Under the pieces are notes generated by a model. It did no database searches, was not told where the DNA came from, and saw only the letters and a list, made by a program, of their open reading frames with translations. A DNA stretch of 22,457 nucleotides, from assembly GCF_046546335.1 (NCBI RefSeq), contig NZ_JBKGYA010000019.1. The stretch is one strand, 5' to 3'. This document shows positions 8,034 to 16,646 of the stretch, piece by piece. The stretch is from Thiohalospira sp046546335 (GTDB lineage Bacteria > Pseudomonadota > Gammaproteobacteria > Thiohalospirales > Thiohalospiraceae). Both the position numbers and the translations under genes were made by a program. The stretch's first letter is position 1, and every line of letters begins with the position of its first letter.

Positions 8034-8767
8034 CCGTCGACCGCCGCCCCCTGCGCTTCTTCCGCACGCCCCGCCAGGAGTGCCCCTATCTCGAGGAGGA
8101 GGTGGCCGTCCAGCGGCTGGTGGACCCCCACCGCGAGCTGGACCCGCCCACCTATACCGCCCTCCTCGCCGCTGGCTACCGCCGCAGCGGCTGCCTGGTC
8201 TATCGCCCGGACTGCCCGGAGTGCAGCGCCTGTCGGGCGGCCCGGATCCCGGTGGCGGACTTCTGCCCCACCCGCGGCCAGCGCCGGACCAGCCGGCGCA
8301 ACGCCGATCTCCGGGTGCGCCTGCGGCCACCCCGGATCACTGCCGAGAACTTCGACCTCTACCGCCGCTATCTGGCCGCCCGCCACCCCGCCGGCGGCAT
8401 GGACGACCCGACGCCGGAGCAGTTCCTGGAGTTCTTCACCTGCCACTGGTGCCCCACCCTCTTCCTGGAACTCACCGACGACGCCGGCCGCCTGCTGGCG
8501 GTGGCGGTCACCGACGTCCTGGAGGACGGCCTCTCGGCGGTCTACACCTTCTTCGAGCCCGACCTCCCCGGTCGCGGCCTCGGTGTCCAGGCGATCCTCA
8601 GCCAGATCCAGCTCGCCCGCGCCCGGGGACTGGACTGGCTCTACCTCGGCTACTGGATCCCGGATTCCCCGAAGATGGCCTACAAGGTGGATTTCCGGCC
8701 GGTGGAGCTGCAGCAAGGGGGAGAGTGGCAACGATGGGCCGAACGACCGACCTCCCGGGGGCGGTGA
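8030..8767 (+). CDS. bpt: Aspartate/glutamate leucyltransferase Bpt (bacterial Ate1-like)
   Basis: Bpt attaches Leu from leucyl-tRNA to proteins beginning with Asp or Glu, converting these residues into ClpS-recognised N-degrons. The 245-residue protein shows the family pattern: RFFRTPRQECPYL at the N-terminus, AGYRRSG, the cysteine-rich CPECSACRAARIPV with Cys62, Cys65 and Cys68, QRRTSRRN, then the C-terminal transferase half. That half contains YTFFEPDLPGRGLG, LDWLYLGYWIPDSPKMAYKVDFRPVE and a basic tail. The Ate1/Bpt C-terminal domain is known to have a GNAT fold. The start ATG overlaps the aat stop (ATGA). Older databases name such genes arginyltransferase (ate); the bacterial enzymes characterised transfer leucine. 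A weak intrinsic terminator begins directly at the stop codon. Confidence 0.95.
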   Translation: MTVDRRPLRFFRTPRQECPYLEEEVAVQRLVDPHRELDPPTYTALLAAGYRRSGCLVYRPDCPECSACRAARIPVADFCPTRGQRRTSRRNADLRVRLRPPRITAENFDLYRRYLAARHPAGGMDDPTPEQFLEFFTCHWCPTLFLELTDDAGRLLAVAVTDVLEDGLSAVYTFFEPDLPGRGLGVQAILSQIQLARARGLDWLYLGYWIPDSPKMAYKVDFRPVELQQGGEWQRWAERPTSRGR

Positions 8768-8793
8768 ACCCCGCTTGCGGAGTCGGGTTTTTT
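8767..8793 (+). terminator. Weak intrinsic terminator after bpt
   Basis: AACCC (8767-8771) can pair with GGGTT (8785-8789), with an inner CCGC/GCGG pairing, followed by a run of six T. The stem is imperfect. The T-run ends against the -35 of the infA promoter candidate, so termination and initiation signals are compacted together. Confidence 0.4.
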
Positions 8794-8820
8794 GAAAAGC
8801 GCCCCGCCATGCGGCACAAT
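8792..8820 (+). promoter_or_regulatory. Candidate sigma70 promoter for infA
   Basis: TTGAAA (8792-8797) and CACAAT (8815-8820) are separated by exactly 17 bp. The predicted start near 8827 leaves a short leader of about 34 nt before the infA ATG. The -35 overlaps the T-run of the bpt terminator candidate. Confidence 0.55.
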
Positions 8821-8860
8821 GCCCGGTCAGTCAATCAGCGAGCGAGGATGCCACCCGCCC

Positions 8861-9082
8861 ATGGCAAAAGACGACCATATCGAGATGGAAGGGACGGTGC
8901 TGGAGACCCTCCCCAACACCACCTTCCGCGTGGAGCTGGAGAACGGCCACATCGTCAATGCCCACATCTCGGGCAAGATGCGCAAGCACTATATCCGGAT
9001 TACCGCCGGTGACCGGGTGGTGGTCCAGCTGACCCCCTACGACCTCTCCAAGGGCCGCATCACCTACCGCATGCGGAAGTAG
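8861..9082 (+). CDS. infA: Translation initiation factor IF-1
   Basis: IF-1 binds the ribosomal A site on the 30S subunit and assists IF-2 and IF-3 during initiation. The 73-residue OB-fold protein is full length and nearly identical in pattern to enterobacterial IF-1: MAKDDHIEMEGTVLETLPN, FRVELENGH, ISGKMRKHYIRI, LTPYDLSKGRITYR. The frame is open further upstream, but homology fixes the start at ATG 8861, which follows a GAGGA site 12 bases away, a slightly long spacing. It has its own promoter candidate and ends in a strong hairpin shared with the convergent clpA. The infA-clpA convergence is as I recall it from E. coli, although the serine tRNA gene I remember between them is absent. Confidence 0.98.
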   Translation: MAKDDHIEMEGTVLETLPNTTFRVELENGHIVNAHISGKMRKHYIRITAGDRVVVQLTPYDLSKGRITYRMRK

Positions 9083-9084
9083 AC

Positions 9085-9108
9085 GGGCGCCGCCGCCCGG
9101 CGGCGCCC
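9085..9108. terminator. Bidirectional hairpin between convergent infA and clpA
   Basis: GGGCGCCGCC (9085-9094) and GGCGGCGCCC (9099-9108) form a perfect 10-bp stem with a 4-nt loop, in the 34-bp gap between the infA and clpA stop codons. Position and stability suggest a shared terminator. Only TT follows on the plus side and no T-run on the minus side, so it may rely on other factors. Confidence 0.6.
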
Positions 9109-9116
9109 TTCCCGCC

Positions 9117-11423
<2,307 letters not shown>

Positions 11424-11439
11424 CTGCGTCCACCGGCGG

Positions 11440-11760
11440 TTAAGCCGCCTCCATCGTACACTTGAGCGGGTGATCGTGCTCCCGGGCGTAATCGTTGACC
11501 TGAGCCACCTTGGTCTCGGCCACCTCCCGAGTATAGACCCCCGCCACACCGACGCCCCGGGTATGAACCTGGAGCATCACCTGGGTCGCCTTCTCCCGTC
11601 CCATCCCGAAGAACTTCTCCAGGATGTGAACCACGAAGTCCATGGGCGTGTAATCGTCGTTGTGGATGAGGACCTTGTACATGGGCGGCCGCTTGAGCTT
11701 CGGCTTGCCCGGCTCGACGGCCAGACCCTCATCGCCCTCTTCCGGACGTTCTTCGCTCAT
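11440..11760 (-). CDS. clpS: N-degron adaptor ClpS
   Basis: ClpS binds proteins with N-terminal Leu, Phe, Tyr or Trp and delivers them to the ClpA N-domain, while inhibiting other ClpA substrates. At 106 residues it matches the E. coli length. After a flexible acidic tail (1-25) comes PMYKVLIHNDDYTPMDFV, with the N-degron pocket residues Asn34, Asp35, Asp36, Met40 and His66 at the same numbers as in E. coli. The C-terminal ETKVAQVNDYAREHDHPLKCTMEAA is typical. The ribosome site before the ATG is weak. It is the first gene of the clpS-clpA operon and diverges from cspD, with an extended -10 promoter about 65 bp upstream. Confidence 0.97.
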   Translation of the reverse strand: MSEERPEEGDEGLAVEPGKPKLKRPPMYKVLIHNDDYTPMDFVVHILEKFFGMGREKATQVMLQVHTRGVGVAGVYTREVAETKVAQVNDYAREHDHPLKCTMEAA

Positions 11761-11832
11761 GTCGTAAGTGGTGTCCTTTGGACCAGGGTACAGGGAGTCG
11801 GGTTCCGACCCCGCTTGGCGACCTTCCTGCAG

Positions 11833-11859
11833 AGTATATCAACACACCGCCAGGGCCAA
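11833..11859 (-). promoter_or_regulatory. Candidate extended -10 promoter for clpS-clpA
   Basis: Read on the minus strand, TGA directly precedes TATACT (11833-11838), making an extended -10 element. TTGGCC (11854-11859) lies 15 bp upstream as a weak -35. Transcription would start near 11826 and give a leader of about 65 nt. Confidence 0.5.
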
Positions 11860-11938
11860 GAGCGCGACCCCAAACCGCTGTCAGGAAAGGGTTTTTAAGC
11901 GGAAGCACCGCTCGGGGTCGAGAGCCCCGCCCGCGTCG

Positions 11939-11960
11939 CGGCCACCTTGACGGGTGGCCG
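11939..11960. repeat. Perfect hairpin in the cspD leader
   Basis: CGGCCACC (11939-11946) and GGTGGCCG (11953-11960) are exact inverted repeats around a 6-nt loop TTGACG. There is no T-run. It lies 100 bp before the cspD start and may be an operator or a structured leader element. Confidence 0.5.
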
Positions 11961-12060
11961 TGGCTGGGCCAGCTTTCAAGGGGACAGGCGGCCGGGTAGT
12001 AGCCTGCCGAGGGGATCGGCTCCGCCGGTTCAGGCCCACCCAGTGCCGCAGGCCACTGCC

Positions 12061-12273
12061 ATGCCCGCCGGAATCGTCAAGTGGTTCAATAACGCCAAGG
12101 GATACGGCTTCATCCGCCCCGAGCAGGGCGGGGAGGATATCTTCGCCCACTTTTCCGCCATCGAGATGGAGGGCTTCCGGACCCTGCGCCGGGGCCAGCC
12201 CGTCGCCTTCGAGGTCCGGGAGGGCCCCAAGGGCCTCCAGGCACAGTGGATCCAGCCGCTCCCGGAGGAATGA
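12061..12273 (+). CDS. cspD: Cold-shock domain protein, CspD-like
   Basis: A 70-residue single cold-shock domain. RNP1 is KGYGFI (13-18) and RNP2 is DIFAHF (26-31). The segment AIEMEGFRTLRRGQPVAFEV resembles CspD (IQMDGYRTL) more than the cold-inducible CspA group. In E. coli, CspD is a stationary-phase single-strand nucleic-acid-binding protein that inhibits replication initiation and elongation. The position, divergent from clpS, is the same as I recall from E. coli, which supports the name. The ATG at 12061 is where homology begins; the ribosome site is poor. Its stop lies only 9 bp from the icd stop on the opposite strand, with no terminator visible between them. Confidence 0.9.
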   Translation: MPAGIVKWFNNAKGYGFIRPEQGGEDIFAHFSAIEMEGFRTLRRGQPVAFEVREGPKGLQAQWIQPLPEE

Positions 12274-12282
12274 CCGGGCTGC

Positions 12283-13545
<1,263 letters not shown>

Positions 13546-13708
13546 GCGATTGTCGCTCCTGAGTTCGGTACAGTGGCCGCAGGGGCCGGATTCCGGGGCG
13601 AAAGTCTACTGGAACGGGCGCGGTGCGGGAACCGGGAACCCTCCTTTGAGCCCGACGCCCCGCAGCCCTTGCGCATCACCTTCGGGGCGGTTTTCCGGGA
13701 ACCGGGGA

Positions 13709-13788
13709 CTCCTCGGCCAGGGACGCGAGGGCTGCCGTCGCGTTTGCACGTAAACGGAATCGCCGGGCCAGCCGGTAAGGCCTCGGAG
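13709..13788. repeat. Possible degenerate relative (C) of the nudJ-flanking hairpin elements
   Basis: The 13-mer CAGGGACGCGAGG at 13718-13730 recurs exactly at 13821-13833, where it spans the left stem and core of element A. Imperfect arms CTCCTCGGCC (13709-13718) and GGCCTCGGAG (13779-13788) pair at eight of ten positions, and CGTTT/AAACG forms a small inner hairpin near 13740-13756. The rest of the core does not match. It may be a decayed or divergent member. Confidence 0.35.
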
Positions 13789-13791
13789 GGG

Positions 13792-13910
13792 CAGATACCC
13801 CGGGCGGGGGAATCCTCGCTCAGGGACGCGAGGACCGTCCGTGGCGCTCCACGGCGGCCATCCATGGCCGCCGAGGCCCTGAGCGAGGATTCCCCTGCCC
13901 GGCGCATCTG
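13792..13910 (+). repeat. Hairpin element A: 34-bp stem enclosing a conserved 51-nt structured core
   Basis: The arms at 13792-13825 and 13877-13910 pair at 31 of 34 positions; the mismatches are at arm positions 6, 8 and 15. The enclosed core, 13826-13876, is almost identical to the core of element B read on the minus strand (one difference, at 13841). Inside the core are GGACG/CGTCC (13824-13828 and 13836-13840), CCGTGG/CCACGG (13839-13844 and 13849-13854), and GGCGGCCAT/ATGGCCGCC (13853-13861 and 13864-13872). No T-run follows, so it is not a standard terminator. It lies 80 bp before nudJ. Confidence 0.85.
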
Positions 13911-13990
13911 CGCGGAGCCAACCCGTTTCCGTGACTCCGATGGGGTCGTGCACACTAGGTAGTCCGACTGCACATTCCGGAGTGCTGCCC

Positions 13991-14443
13991 ATGGTCTGGA
14001 AACCCCGCACCACCGTCGCCGCCGTCATCGAGGCCGACGGACGCTACCTCCTGGTGGAAGAGACCGACGCCGACGGCAACCGCGTCCTCAACCAGCCCGC
14101 CGGCCACCTGGAGCCGGGGGAGTCCCTGGAGACGGCGGTCGTCCGGGAGGTGGCCGAGGAGACGCGGCGCGACTTCACCCCGGAGGCGCTGGTGGGGATC
14201 TACCGCTGGGACGGCGCCCCCGACGGCTCCACCTTCCTGCGCTTCACCTTTGTCGGCCGTGTCGGCGAGGAGGTCGCGGAACGCGAGCGGGATGGCGATA
14301 TCCTGGCCACCCACTGGCTCACCGCCGAGGAGATCCGCGAAGCCGGGGCCGAGGGCCGACTGCGCAGCCCCCTGGTACTCCGGGCGCTGGAGGACTATTG
14401 GGGTGGAGAACACTACCCCCTGACGGTACTGCGAGAGGTTTAG
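13991..14443 (+). CDS. nudJ: Nudix hydrolase NudJ-like (phosphatase of nucleotides/HMP-PP)
   Basis: The 150-residue protein resembles E. coli NudJ, which hydrolyses nucleoside di- and triphosphates and the thiamine precursor HMP-PP. Matching segments are MVWKPRTTVAAVIEADGRYLLVEE, NQPAGHLEPGESL, IYRWDGAPDGSTFLRFTFVG, and RSPLVLRALEDY near the C-terminus. The Nudix box runs from Gly38 with Glu44, Arg52-Glu53 and Glu56-Glu57, so the metal-binding residues are intact. The usual Gly plus hydrophobic residue after EEx is replaced by Arg59-Arg60. The ATG at 13991 has GGAG nine bases upstream; an earlier in-frame ATG at 13931 would add 20 non-conserved residues. Position before mnmA agrees with E. 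coli order, but here nudJ stands apart, flanked by two hairpin elements. Confidence 0.92.
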   Translation: MVWKPRTTVAAVIEADGRYLLVEETDADGNRVLNQPAGHLEPGESLETAVVREVAEETRRDFTPEALVGIYRWDGAPDGSTFLRFTFVGRVGEEVAERERDGDILATHWLTAEEIREAGAEGRLRSPLVLRALEDYWGGEHYPLTVLREV

Positions 14444-14518
14444 CCATACGGGCCAGAGTCCCCCTTCGGCCGCGACTGGCAGGCTCGAAGACCACGCCTG
14501 GTGCAGAACCCACCCCCA

Positions 14519-14639
14519 GCGTTGCATGCCGGGCGGGGAGGGGCTACCCGGGGCCTCGGCGGCCATGGATGGCCGCCGTGGAGCGCCAGGGACGGTCCTC
14601 GCGTCCCCGGGTAGCCCCTCCCCTCCCGGGATGCAACGC
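14519..14639 (-). repeat. Hairpin element B: 35-bp stem enclosing the same 51-nt core, inverted
   Basis: The arms at 14519-14553 and 14605-14639 pair at 33 of 35 positions. The core at 14554-14604, read on the minus strand, matches the core of element A at 50 of 51 positions. The arms are different from those of element A except for a shared CCCGGG[C/A]GGGG segment about 20 bp from the core. The single core difference removes one pair from the CCGTGG/CCACGG hairpin but lengthens the GGACG/CGTCC hairpin by one pair. It begins 75 bp after the nudJ stop and is oriented opposite to element A. Confidence 0.85.
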
Positions 14640-14770
14640 CCCGAGCGGAGTCTTCCCTGCCAGAAAGGAAAGAACCCGCCCCGGAAGAAAGGCGACCCGA
14701 ATGGAGCCTTTCCCATTACGGAGAAGGAGTTCGGGAGGGTCCCGGCCGGTGATCTCCGATAGACCGATCG

Positions 14771-14799
14771 TTATCGCCGCCGCCCCCATCCCGTACAAT
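14771..14799 (+). promoter_or_regulatory. Candidate promoter for mnmA, overlapping the start region
   Basis: TTATCG (14771-14776) and TACAAT (14794-14799) are 17 bp apart. The -10 matches the consensus at five of six positions. Expected initiation falls at about 14806-14807, which is the A of the preferred mnmA ATG, so the transcript could be leaderless. A perfect 7-bp dyad, CCCCCAT (14783-14789) and ATGGGGG (14798-14804), surrounds the -10. Confidence 0.45.
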
Positions 14800-14806
14800 G
14801 GGGGCC

Positions 14807-15937
14807 ATGGAAGCCTTGGCCGATCATCCCCCCGTCGAACACGAGCGCCTCGTGGTCGGCCTCTCCGGTGGCGTCGACTCCTCCGTCGCCGCCGCCCGCC
14901 TGCTGGCGGCCGGCCACGACGTCCAGGGGATCTTCATGCGCAACTGGGAGCCGGCCCCCGGCGAGCCGTGCCCCGCCGAGCAGGACTACGCCGATGCCCG
15001 CGCCGTGGCGCGCGCCCTGGAACTCCCGCTGTCGGGCATCGACTTCGCCGCCGAGTACCGGGAGCGCGTCTTCGCCCGCTTCCTGGCTGAATACCGGGCC
15101 GGGCGGACCCCCAACCCGGACATCCTCTGCAACACCGAGATCAAGTTCGGCACCTTCCTGGCACACGCCCGCGGCCTGGGAGCCGAGGCCGTGGCCACCG
15201 GCCACTACGCCCGTCGGCGCTACCGCGACGGCCGCTGGCAGCTCCTGCGCGCGGTGGACACCGGCAAGGACCAGACCTACTTCCTCCACGCCCTGGACCA
15301 GGAACAGCTCGCCGCCGCCCGCTTCCCCCTGGGCGAGCTCACCAAGGACGAGGTCCGCGCCGAGGCCGCGCGGCTGGGGCTGGCCACCGCCGACAAGCGC
15401 GACTCCACCGGGATCTGCTTCATCGGCGAGCAGGACTTCCGGGAATTCCTGGGCCGCTACCTCGCCACCGCGCCCGGCCCCATGGTCACCCCCGAGGGCG
15501 ACCGCGTGGGCGAACACCAGGGCCTGGCCTTCTACACCCTGGGCCAGCGCCAGGGGCTGGGGCTCGGCGGCGTGCGCGGCTACCCCGACCGGCCCTGGTT
15601 CGTGGTGGGCAAGGCGCCGGGGGAGAACACCCTCATCGTCGCCCAGGGCGGCGACCACCCCTGGCTCATGAGCCGGGAACTCACCGCCTCCGGCCTGCAC
15701 TGGATCGCCGGCGAGGCGCCGGAGCTGCCGCGGCGCTGCACCGTCCGCACCCGCTATCGCCAGCCGGACCGGCCGGCCACCATCGACGCCGCCGGCGAGC
15801 GCCTCACCGTCCGCTTCGACGAACCGGAACGGGCCGTCACCCCCGGGCAGGCCGTGGTCCTCTACGACGGCGAGGTCTGCCTGGGCGGCGCCACCATCGA
15901 CACCACCGACGCACCCGGAGTGCTAGCAGGGGAATGA
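14807..15937 (+). CDS. mnmA: tRNA-specific 2-thiouridylase MnmA
   Basis: MnmA adenylates U34 of tRNA-Lys, tRNA-Glu and tRNA-Gln and inserts sulfur received through the Tus relay, giving the 2-thio part of mnm5s2U. The 376 residues include the PP-loop SGGVDSS near residue 20, GIFMRNWE, AGRTPNPDILCN with catalytic Cys108, TGHYAR, and KRDSTGICFIGE with the second catalytic Cys204. The C-terminal domain has HQGLAFYTLGQRQGLG, RTRYRQ and AVTPGQAVVLYDGEVCLGG. Two ATGs are possible, 14798 and 14807; I prefer 14807 because 14798 overlaps the -10 candidate. hflD follows after 4 bp, the same pairing I recall from E. coli. Confidence 0.96.
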   Translation: MEALADHPPVEHERLVVGLSGGVDSSVAAARLLAAGHDVQGIFMRNWEPAPGEPCPAEQDYADARAVARALELPLSGIDFAAEYRERVFARFLAEYRAGRTPNPDILCNTEIKFGTFLAHARGLGAEAVATGHYARRRYRDGRWQLLRAVDTGKDQTYFLHALDQEQLAAARFPLGELTKDEVRAEAARLGLATADKRDSTGICFIGEQDFREFLGRYLATAPGPMVTPEGDRVGEHQGLAFYTLGQRQGLGLGGVRGYPDRPWFVVGKAPGENTLIVAQGGDHPWLMSRELTASGLHWIAGEAPELPRRCTVRTRYRQPDRPATIDAAGERLTVRFDEPERAVTPGQAVVLYDGEVCLGGATIDTTDAPGVLAGE

Positions 15938-15941
15938 ATCC

Positions 15942-16568
15942 ATGAAGGGCACCGATCGCGACCGCACCCTGGCCCTGGCCGGGGTCTTCCAGGCCGCCGG
16001 ACTGGTCAACCAGGTCGCCACCAACGGCATGGCCGATGCGCAGTGGCTGGAGTCCACCCTGGGCACCCTCTTCGTTCGGGACCCGCAGGACACCGCCGAG
16101 GTCTTCGGCGGCGTGGACGGCGTCGCCTACGGCCTGCGGCGCCTGAGCGAGCAGCTGGGTGGCCAGGGCGCCAATCTGCCGATCACCCAGTACGCCCTGG
16201 GCGCCCTCATCCTGGAGCGCAAGCTCAGCAAGGACAGCACCCGCATGCGGGCCCTGAGTGACGGGCTGGAGCGGGCGCGCCGCCAGGAGGAGGCGTTCGG
16301 CCTCACCCACGACAACACCGTTGCCGCCCTGGCGGAGATCTACGCCGAGGTCATCAGTCCCCTGCGGCCGCAGATCATGGTCCGCGGCTCCGAGGGCCAC
16401 CTGGAGCGGACCGACAGCGCCAACCGCGTCCGCGCCCTGTTGCTGGCCGCCATCCGCTGCGCCGTGCTCTGGCGACAGGTGGGCGGCAGCCGGTGGCGGC
16501 TCATCTTCGGGCGCCGCAGGCTCATCAACACCGCCGGTGACCTGCTGCGCCAGACTACTCCTACCTGA
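15942..16568 (+). CDS. hflD: High frequency lysogenization protein HflD homologue
   Basis: This 208-residue protein belongs to the HflD (YcfC) family, a peripheral membrane protein found beside mnmA in gammaproteobacteria. In E. coli it modulates lambda CII activity; its housekeeping role is unclear. Recognisable segments are TLALAGVFQAAGLVNQVA, a GTLFVRDPQDTAEVFGGV region, LPITQYALGALILERKLSKD, YAEVISPLRPQIMVRGSEGHL, and the terminal NRVRALLLAAIRCAVLWRQVGG with GRRRLI. The product is largely helical. AGGGGA lies a few bases before the ATG, just across the mnmA stop, indicating co-translation. In E. coli purB is next; here a GGDEF/EAL gene and acnA intervene. Confidence 0.93.
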   Translation: MKGTDRDRTLALAGVFQAAGLVNQVATNGMADAQWLESTLGTLFVRDPQDTAEVFGGVDGVAYGLRRLSEQLGGQGANLPITQYALGALILERKLSKDSTRMRALSDGLERARRQEEAFGLTHDNTVAALAEIYAEVISPLRPQIMVRGSEGHLERTDSANRVRALLLAAIRCAVLWRQVGGSRWRLIFGRRRLINTAGDLLRQTTPT

Positions 16569-16589
16569 ATCCCGTCAGCCCGTTTACCA

Positions 16590-16618
16590 CTTGTGAGGGG
16601 TTGCACGGGCGCATAGGA
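16590..16618 (+). promoter_or_regulatory. Candidate sigma70 promoter for the GGDEF/EAL gene
   Basis: TTGTGA (16590-16595) and TAGGAT (16613-16618) are 17 bp apart, each matching the consensus at four of six positions. The predicted start near 16625 leaves about 22 nt before the ATG at 16647. This would separate the gene from mnmA-hflD. Confidence 0.4.
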
Positions 16619-16646
16619 TGAAATCATCCAGCGAAAGGCGCGAGAC

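Larger units (their letters stand above)
11761..12060. other. Divergent clpS/cspD intergenic region with several hairpins
   Basis: These 300 bp hold the clpS promoter candidate (11833-11859, minus) and the cspD leader. Three small hairpins follow one another on the cspD side: AGCGG/CCGCT at 11898-11912, CGGGG/CCCCG at 11913-11929, and a perfect 8-bp CGGCCACC/GGTGGCCG at 11939-11960. An upstream CCGCT (11875-11879) could compete with the downstream CCGCT (11908-11912) for the same AGCGG, with a GTTTTT stretch between. I could not place a convincing cspD promoter; a TTGACG sits in the loop of the last hairpin without a matching -10. Confidence 0.6.
13546..13990. other. Large divergent icd/nudJ intergenic region carrying structured repeats
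   Basis: These 445 bp without a credible gene contain the icd upstream region, a possible degenerate repeat at 13709-13788, and hairpin element A at 13792-13910. A minus-strand TAGACT at 13603-13608 with TTCCCG 17 bp upstream is a weak icd promoter candidate. The 80 bp between element A and the nudJ ATG include the inverted pair ACTCCG/CGGAGT and a GGAG ribosome site, but no clear promoter. Confidence 0.7.
14444..14806. other. nudJ/mnmA intergenic region with hairpin element B and mnmA promoter
   Basis: This 363-bp gap contains hairpin element B (14519-14639) and a purine-rich, lower-GC stretch from about 14660 to 14740. That stretch includes a 7-bp hairpin GAAAGGC/GCCTTTC (14687-14693 and 14706-14712). 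The mnmA promoter candidate lies at 14771-14799. Short open frames that cross element B are not credible genes. Confidence 0.7.

Noticed and set aside
9083..9116. A serine tRNA gene between infA and clpA, as I recall in E. coli
   Set aside because: The gap is only 34 bp and holds just a hairpin; no tRNA can fit.
13792..13910. Element A as a rho-independent terminator
   Set aside because: The stem is long enough, but no T-run follows on either strand, and it lies between divergently transcribed genes where no terminator is expected.
13792..13910. Element A/B as CRISPR repeats or integron attC sites
   Set aside because: There are only two copies, inverted and over 600 bp apart with a housekeeping gene between, so it is not an array. 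I see no integrase and no attC core GTTRRRY pattern.
14526..14762. Plus-strand 78-codon frame after nudJ containing the same peptide
   Set aside because: It is the translation of element B and the purine-rich spacer. It has no ribosome site of note, and its only similarity is to the other repeat copy.
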